A stretch of 64,000 nt of DNA from Microbacterium nymphoidis (GTDB taxonomy: Bacteria; Actinomycetota; Actinomycetes; Actinomycetales; Microbacteriaceae). The notes under the pieces were generated by a model. It did not search any database, had not been told where the DNA came from, and was given only the letters and a program-made list of their open reading frames with translations. Shown here piece by piece: positions 60,218-64,000 of this stretch; within the stretch, counting starts at the first letter, position 1, and the number at the start of each line of letters is the position of its first letter. The stretch lies in assembly GCF_021044885.1 (NCBI RefSeq), contig NZ_JAJNOD010000002.1, forward strand, positions 372,001 through 436,000. The letters run 5' to 3'. A program made the position numbers and the translations under genes.

Positions 60218-61627
60218 TTAGTAGACGACCGACGCGAGGGGCTTGTCGTCGACCGGTTGCTCCGAGTCGTCGATGCCCGCCTTTGCGGCCTTGATGATGA
60301 GTCCGAATTCGACCACCGCGAGTGCGGCGTAGATGGCGGTGAAGGCGATCAGCGAGATCAGCACCTCCACGCCGGTGACGTTCGGGGACACGCCGTCCTG
60401 CGTTGTCATGAGGCCGAAGACCAGCCACGGCTGGCGTCCCATCTCCGTGAACACCCATCCGACCAACGAGGCCAGCAGCGACAGGGGAGCGGCGAAGATC
60501 GCGACGTTCCACATCCACTTCTTGACCGGTCCTGCCTTCTTGCGGGTGATCCAGAGACCCACGACGGCGACCAGTGCGTGTGCCAGGCCGAGGCCGATCA
60601 TCCAGCGGAAGGCCCAGTAGGTGACCCAGAGGATCGGGCTGAAGTCGGTGAGGCCGGTGTCGGCGAAGCGCACGCCGTACTCGGCGTTGAGGTCGCGGAT
60701 ACCCTCCACGCAGCCGTCGAAGGTGTGCGTGGACAGGAAACTCAGCAGGTACGGGACTCGCACGGAGAACAGTTCGCTGGAGCCATCAGGCGTGCCGAGC
60801 GTGAAGATCGAGAAGGAGGCGTTGGCGCCGCAGGCACTGTTGAACAGCGCCTCAGCCGCGGCCATCTTCATCGGCTGCGTCTCCACCATCACCAGGCCCA
60901 GCTGGTCGCCCGTGAGGACCGTTCCGGCCACCGCGACGAGCATGCCCCACAGCCCGAACTTGAGACTGGAACGGAAGGCTGCGGTGTGGTTTCCGTGCTT
61001 CAGGTGATAGGCGGATACCGCGATGACGATGCCGGCCGCGAACATGAAGGCGGCAAAGATCGTGTGCGGGAACGCGGTGAGGGCGACCGGGTTGGTGAGC
61101 AGCGCGCCAAAGTCGACCAGCTCTGCGCGGCCCGTCGTCTCATTGAGCTCGTATCCCACCGGGTTCTGCATGAACGCGTTGGCCGCGATGATGAAGTACG
61201 CCGAGAGGATCGATCCGACGGCGGTCGCCCAGATCGTGAGCAGATGGATCTTCGCGGGCAGCTTGTTCCAGCCGAAGATCCAGAGGCCGATGAAGGTCGC
61301 TTCGAAGAAGAACGCCAGCAGCCCCTCGAATGCGAGCGGTGCGCCGAAGACATCGCCTACGAAGCGCGAGTAATCCGACCAGTTCATACCGAACTGGAAC
61401 TCCTGCACGATGCCGGTGACCACGCCCATCGCGAAGTTGATGAGGAAGATCTTGCCGAACAGACGCGTCAGGTGAAGCCACTTCACATCCGCCGTGCGCA
61501 CCCAGATGGTCTGGAAGATCGAGACGACGACCACCATTCCGATCGTGAAAGGCACGAAGAGGTAGTGGTAGACGGTCGTGAGACCGAATTGCCAGCGCGC
61601 CAGCGCCAGCGGATCGAGCAGTTCCAT
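60218..61627 (-). CDS. cydA: Cytochrome bd ubiquinol/menaquinol oxidase subunit I
   Basis: A 469-residue membrane protein that carries the haems and the quinol site. RWQFGLTTVYHYLFVPFTIG places the haem-ligand histidine at H21 (equivalent to E. coli H19). Downstream are GVVTGIVQEFQFGMNWSDYSRFVGD with GVxTG, ALTAFPHTIFAAFMFAAG, and GRQPWLVFGLMTT (the E. coli GRQPW motif). Length is a little below E. coli CydA (522), consistent with a short Q-loop. First gene of cydABDC; the promoter is in the 176-base gap before 61804. Confidence 0.96.
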   Translation of the reverse strand: MELLDPLALARWQFGLTTVYHYLFVPFTIGMVVVVSIFQTIWVRTADVKWLHLTRLFGKIFLINFAMGVVTGIVQEFQFGMNWSDYSRFVGDVFGAPLAFEGLLAFFFEATFIGLWIFGWNKLPAKIHLLTIWATAVGSILSAYFIIAANAFMQNPVGYELNETTGRAELVDFGALLTNPVALTAFPHTIFAAFMFAAGIVIAVSAYHLKHGNHTAAFRSSLKFGLWGMLVAVAGTVLTGDQLGLVMVETQPMKMAAAEALFNSACGANASFSIFTLGTPDGSSELFSVRVPYLLSFLSTHTFDGCVEGIRDLNAEYGVRFADTGLTDFSPILWVTYWAFRWMIGLGLAHALVAVVGLWITRKKAGPVKKWMWNVAIFAAPLSLLASLVGWVFTEMGRQPWLVFGLMTTQDGVSPNVTGVEVLISLIAFTAIYAALAVVEFGLIIKAAKAGIDDSEQPVDDKPLASVVY

Positions 61628-61803
61628 GGGAACGACCTCCGTGTCGTGCGCGGGCGTGTCTTACCCACGCTCTTCGACCACGATAGGCAGTCTTTCAAAC
61701 GGGATTCTCAGCTTGGGGCCGTGAATAACCGAAGCGGGCCGGATTTCGGGATAAACGATTCCAAGGATCAGGAAAACCCCTGATCGGGTTGTCTATTCGA
61801 TTC

Positions 61804-62439
61804 TCAGGAATCGGTGGGTGCTGCGACGTCCGCGGGGGCGCGCAGTAGCTGGATCACACAGTCGCCGGGGTTGCAGGCCGGGTGCATGCCCTCGACGGCG
61901 AGCGGGCCCCCGGCTTCTGCCAGGACGCTCTGGATCAGTGACATGTGCACTCCGCAGCGGGCGGCGGAGAGAGCATCGGACGCGTGCAGACACGGGGTGA
62001 GGTCGACGGTGAGGTGGGCTTCATCGACGATCGGATCGAACCCGCTGTCCTCCAGGTGCTCCGTGATGGCATCGAGCTGGTGCAGTTCCTGCGTGCTCAG
62101 GCCCTCGGGAATGGTCTCGGGCATGACGCGGCGCATCAGGTCGCCGTGCTCTGCAGCCTGACGTGCCTTCTCCCGGATGATGGGGCTGGAAGCGCCGCGC
62201 TGTCCGGTCGCCGCGCGGTAGAGGGTGCGGGGGCGACCGCGCGTGGTGCGGTGCTCGGCCTCGGCCAGGACGAAGCCGCTCTCCATGAGGCGCTGCAGAT
62301 GCTCGCGCACCGTGTTGGGATGCAGCCCGGTGGCGCTGGTGAGATCGTCGATGGTGCGATCGGCGCCTTCGAGGAGCATCGCCAGGATGCGAACGCGCGA
62401 TTCGCTGGAGATCGGGCTGTAGCCATGGGGTGTGGCCAT
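61804..62439 (-). CDS. Winged-helix regulator with C-terminal Cys cluster (SufR/ArsR-like)
   Basis: A 211-residue regulator. The N-terminal HTH (SESRVRILAMLLEGADRTIDDLTSATGLHPNTVREHLQRL in pieces) and wing (RTTRGRPRTLYRA) occupy residues 10-78. The C-terminal part has four cysteines, C150, C162, C189 and C194 (spacing 11, 26, 4), the second followed by GVH, like the Fe-S-binding C-termini of SufR-type regulators. It lies directly upstream of cydA on the same strand with 176 bases between and is divergent from the oxidoreductase gene. A redox or Fe-S sensing role in cyd control is plausible. Confidence 0.78.
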   Translation of the reverse strand: MATPHGYSPISSESRVRILAMLLEGADRTIDDLTSATGLHPNTVREHLQRLMESGFVLAEAEHRTTRGRPRTLYRAATGQRGASSPIIREKARQAAEHGDLMRRVMPETIPEGLSTQELHQLDAITEHLEDSGFDPIVDEAHLTVDLTPCLHASDALSAARCGVHMSLIQSVLAEAGGPLAVEGMHPACNPGDCVIQLLRAPADVAAPTDS

Positions 62440-62490
62440 GACCCCAGCATGACAGACGAAGATGAGAAACAGGCCGATAATCTCGATTCC

Positions 62491-63162
62491 ATGAGCGAAC
62501 CCGCATGCTCCGGCATGGCCCTCGGCGTGATCGGTGCTGGGCGGCTCGGGCTCGCGGTGGCGCGACTCGCGCTCGGGGCCGGCATGACGGTACGCGTTGC
62601 AGGCTCCGGCGCTCCGGTGCGGACGCGTCAGGTGGTTGCGATGTTCGCACCCGGCGCGGAGACCGTGGCTGCCGAAGACCTGGTCGACGTCGGCACGGTC
62701 GTGCTGGCGATGCCGCTGAGCGCGATCGACGACCTCGATCCGGGGATGCTGGAGGGGTCGGTGGTGATCGATGCCATGAACTACTGGCCCGAGACGGACG
62801 GTATGCGGCCCGAGTTCGACGATCCGACGCGTCCGACGAGCACCCTGGTCGCCGCGCGGCTCGCCGGGGCTCAGGTGGTGAAGGCGCTGAACCACGTGGC
62901 GTTTCGCGATCTCGAGGCCGGTGCGAAGCCGGTCGGCTCGCCCTACCGGATCGGAATCGGCATCGCGGGCAGCGGCGAGGCGCTCGAGAGGGTGGCCGTT
63001 GTCGTGCGGTGCCTGGGCTTCGATCCGGTTCCGGTGGGCTCGCTGGCGGAGAGCGGGGTGCTCGAACCGCGCGGTCCTGTCTTCGGGGCTGCGGTTCCGG
63101 CGGAGCAGCTGCGGGCGCGCATCGATGCTGCGCAGGGGCGCATAGCATCGGGGGATGGCTGA
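62491..63162 (+). CDS. F420/NADP oxidoreductase-like Rossmann protein (NPDX-type)
   Basis: A 223-residue protein of the NADPH-dependent F420 reductase / NADP oxidoreductase family. It starts ALGVIGAGRLGLAVARLALGAG with the Rossmann motif and RVAGSG; later VVLAMPLSAIDDLDP, VVIDAMNYWPETDG and KALNHVAFRDLEAGA, all typical. ATG 62491 is chosen because it leaves room for a divergent promoter; an in-frame ATG at 62449 would lie only 9 bases from the divergent regulator. Cofactor could be F420 or another flavin. It overlaps the next gene by 8 bases. Confidence 0.8.
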   Translation: MSEPACSGMALGVIGAGRLGLAVARLALGAGMTVRVAGSGAPVRTRQVVAMFAPGAETVAAEDLVDVGTVVLAMPLSAIDDLDPGMLEGSVVIDAMNYWPETDGMRPEFDDPTRPTSTLVAARLAGAQVVKALNHVAFRDLEAGAKPVGSPYRIGIGIAGSGEALERVAVVVRCLGFDPVPVGSLAESGVLEPRGPVFGAAVPAEQLRARIDAAQGRIASGDG

Positions 63163-63907
63163 GCTTGAGATTCCGCTCGCGGGAGGAAACGCCACCGCTG
63201 AGGTCGTCAGGGTCGGCGACACGGTGCGCAAGCCCGTGACCCACTCGAGCGCCGCGGTCACGGACTTCATGTCCGCGATGCTCGCGGCCGGGATCGATAT
63301 CCCGCGTCCTCTTGGCACCGACGAGTCCGGCCGGCTGATGCTGGAATTCGTCCCCGGGGCGATGGCCGAGGACCACGAACCCGACCTCGATCAGCTGGAG
63401 GCCATCGGCGGGCTCATCCGCAGGATCCACGATGCGGCGCTCACGTACGTACCCGAACCTGGGGCCGTCTGGGAGGCGGTCATCCCCCCGCCGGGGGAGC
63501 CGGAGCTCATCTGCCACAACGACCTGACGCCATGGAACCTGGTGCTCGGCGAGCGGATGGTCTTCATCGACTGGGACGGTGCGGGGCCGAGCACGCGCGC
63601 GTGGGATCTCGCATATTCGGCGCAGGCGTTCGCTGGGTTGCATGCGGACGCGGACGAGGCCATCGGCGCTCGGCGTCTCTCGGCGATCGTCGACGGTTAC
63701 GACCCAGATGACGGGCTCCGTCGCGAGCTGCCCGCGCTGCTCGCGGTCCGCGCTCAGGCGATGCACGACATGTTGGCCGATGCGTATCGACACGACCGAA
63801 TGCCCTGGGCTCGCGTGTACGAGGAGGGCCACGGCGCGTTCTGGGCCGCGGCGGCGGAGTGGATCCGTCAGCGTGAGGACGTCTGGCGCGACGCGCTCTG
63901 CCGCTGA
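63155..63907 (+). CDS. APH-fold phosphotransferase
   Basis: A 250-residue aminoglycoside-phosphotransferase-fold kinase. The catalytic loop is ICHNDLTPWNLVLG (D in HND) and the metal-binding segment is VFIDWDGAGPSTRAWDLAYSA. The N-terminus lacks the usual long ATP-loop but has VRKPVTHSS. Substrate unknown; many relatives phosphorylate sugars, homoserine or choline rather than antibiotics, so a resistance function should not be assumed. It overlaps the preceding oxidoreductase gene by 8 bases and is likely cotranscribed. Confidence 0.83.
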   Translation: MAELEIPLAGGNATAEVVRVGDTVRKPVTHSSAAVTDFMSAMLAAGIDIPRPLGTDESGRLMLEFVPGAMAEDHEPDLDQLEAIGGLIRRIHDAALTYVPEPGAVWEAVIPPPGEPELICHNDLTPWNLVLGERMVFIDWDGAGPSTRAWDLAYSAQAFAGLHADADEAIGARRLSAIVDGYDPDDGLRRELPALLAVRAQAMHDMLADAYRHDRMPWARVYEEGHGAFWAAAAEWIRQREDVWRDALCR

Positions 63908-64000
63908 TCACGGTGGGGTGTGAGCCGGGGATGTGGTGGTGGTCACGGTGGGGTGTGAGCCGGGGATGTGGTGGTGGTCACGGTGGGGTGTGAGTGGTGC
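63908..64000. repeat. 35-bp tandem repeats at the right edge
   Basis: Units at 63908-63942 and 63943-63977 are identical and begin TCACGGTGGGGTGTGAGC; a third begins at 63978 and runs off or decays after GTGTGAG. They start at the stop codon of the APH-fold gene. The array continues beyond the window or ends there; its full size is unknown. Confidence 0.9.

Noticed and set aside
61690..61803. Rex operator upstream of cydA
   Set aside because: GTGAATAACC at about 61723 resembles half of a Rex site, but the inverted half is missing.
63155..63907. Aminoglycoside resistance gene
   Set aside because: Only the general APH fold is supported; there is no resistance context, and most such proteins have metabolic substrates.

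Overview
The window reads as a chromosomal segment of a high-GC Gram-positive actinobacterium, most likely family Microbacteriaceae and probably Microbacterium or a close relative. This rests on very high GC coding bias, a tRNA-Trp/secE/nusG/rplK/rplA block, a NusG with a long acidic N-terminal extension, ATGA start/stop overlaps in most operons, and the mix of sugar, polyamine and PTS genes. The genus is inferred from gene style, not from a search.

Layout. 1-2.9 kb: end of a phosphonate-type ABC importer (phnC fragment, two phnE permeases) with an RpiR-type regulator. 3.0-10.5 kb: a flavin module made of a NitT/TauT-type ABC importer, an NtaA/SnaA/DszA-type FMN monooxygenase, a PadR regulator, a flavin reductase and a fused riboflavin kinase-ribokinase. 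Related perfect palindromes in front of both operons suggest a PadR regulon. 10.5-15.7 kb: an endonuclease-fold protein surrounded by repeated hairpins, then the fructose PTS operon (DeoR regulator, fruK, fruA). 15.8-25.7 kb: a putrescine/GABA catabolic cluster (PucR regulator, gabT, putrescine oxidase, universal stress protein, APC permease, two aldehyde dehydrogenases). 26.0-30.6 kb: an Hsp90-family ATPase co-transcribed with a 928-residue TPR-like protein.

30.9-33.9 kb: tRNA-Trp, secE, nusG, rplK and rplA. 34.4-45.8 kb: genes lying between rplKA and rplJL, namely an argO/argP-type exporter and regulator, an acyl-CoA synthetase, a MarR/MFS drug-efflux pair, a lone YqaJ nuclease, and a TetR-controlled cluster of two Gfo/Idh/MocA oxidoreductases and two TIM-barrel isomerases. 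45.9-47.1 kb: rplJ-rplL with an attenuator-like leader. 47.2-52.2 kb: a LacI regulator and an oligosaccharide ABC importer with a CebR-like operator. 52.3-55.3 kb: a nitroreductase, a Bcr/CflA-type exporter and a GNAT acetyltransferase. 55.4-62.4 kb: cydABDC (cytochrome bd oxidase and its CydDC exporter), followed by a HTH regulator with four C-terminal cysteines. 62.5-63.9 kb: an F420/NADP oxidoreductase-like protein and an APH-fold kinase.

The most striking non-genic feature is a recurring habit of short, degenerate tandem repeats. There are 45-bp, 23-bp and 21-bp arrays in three convergent intergenic gaps, a 24-bp coding array in the kinase fusion linker, a 70-bp duplication over an ATPase/permease junction, about 100-bp units between cydD and cydC that make a chain of ATGA-coupled mini-ORFs, and a 35-bp array at the right edge. 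Leading candidates for undescribed biology are the flavin module with its palindromic regulon, the Hsp90-TPR pair and the cydD-cydC mini-ORF chain.
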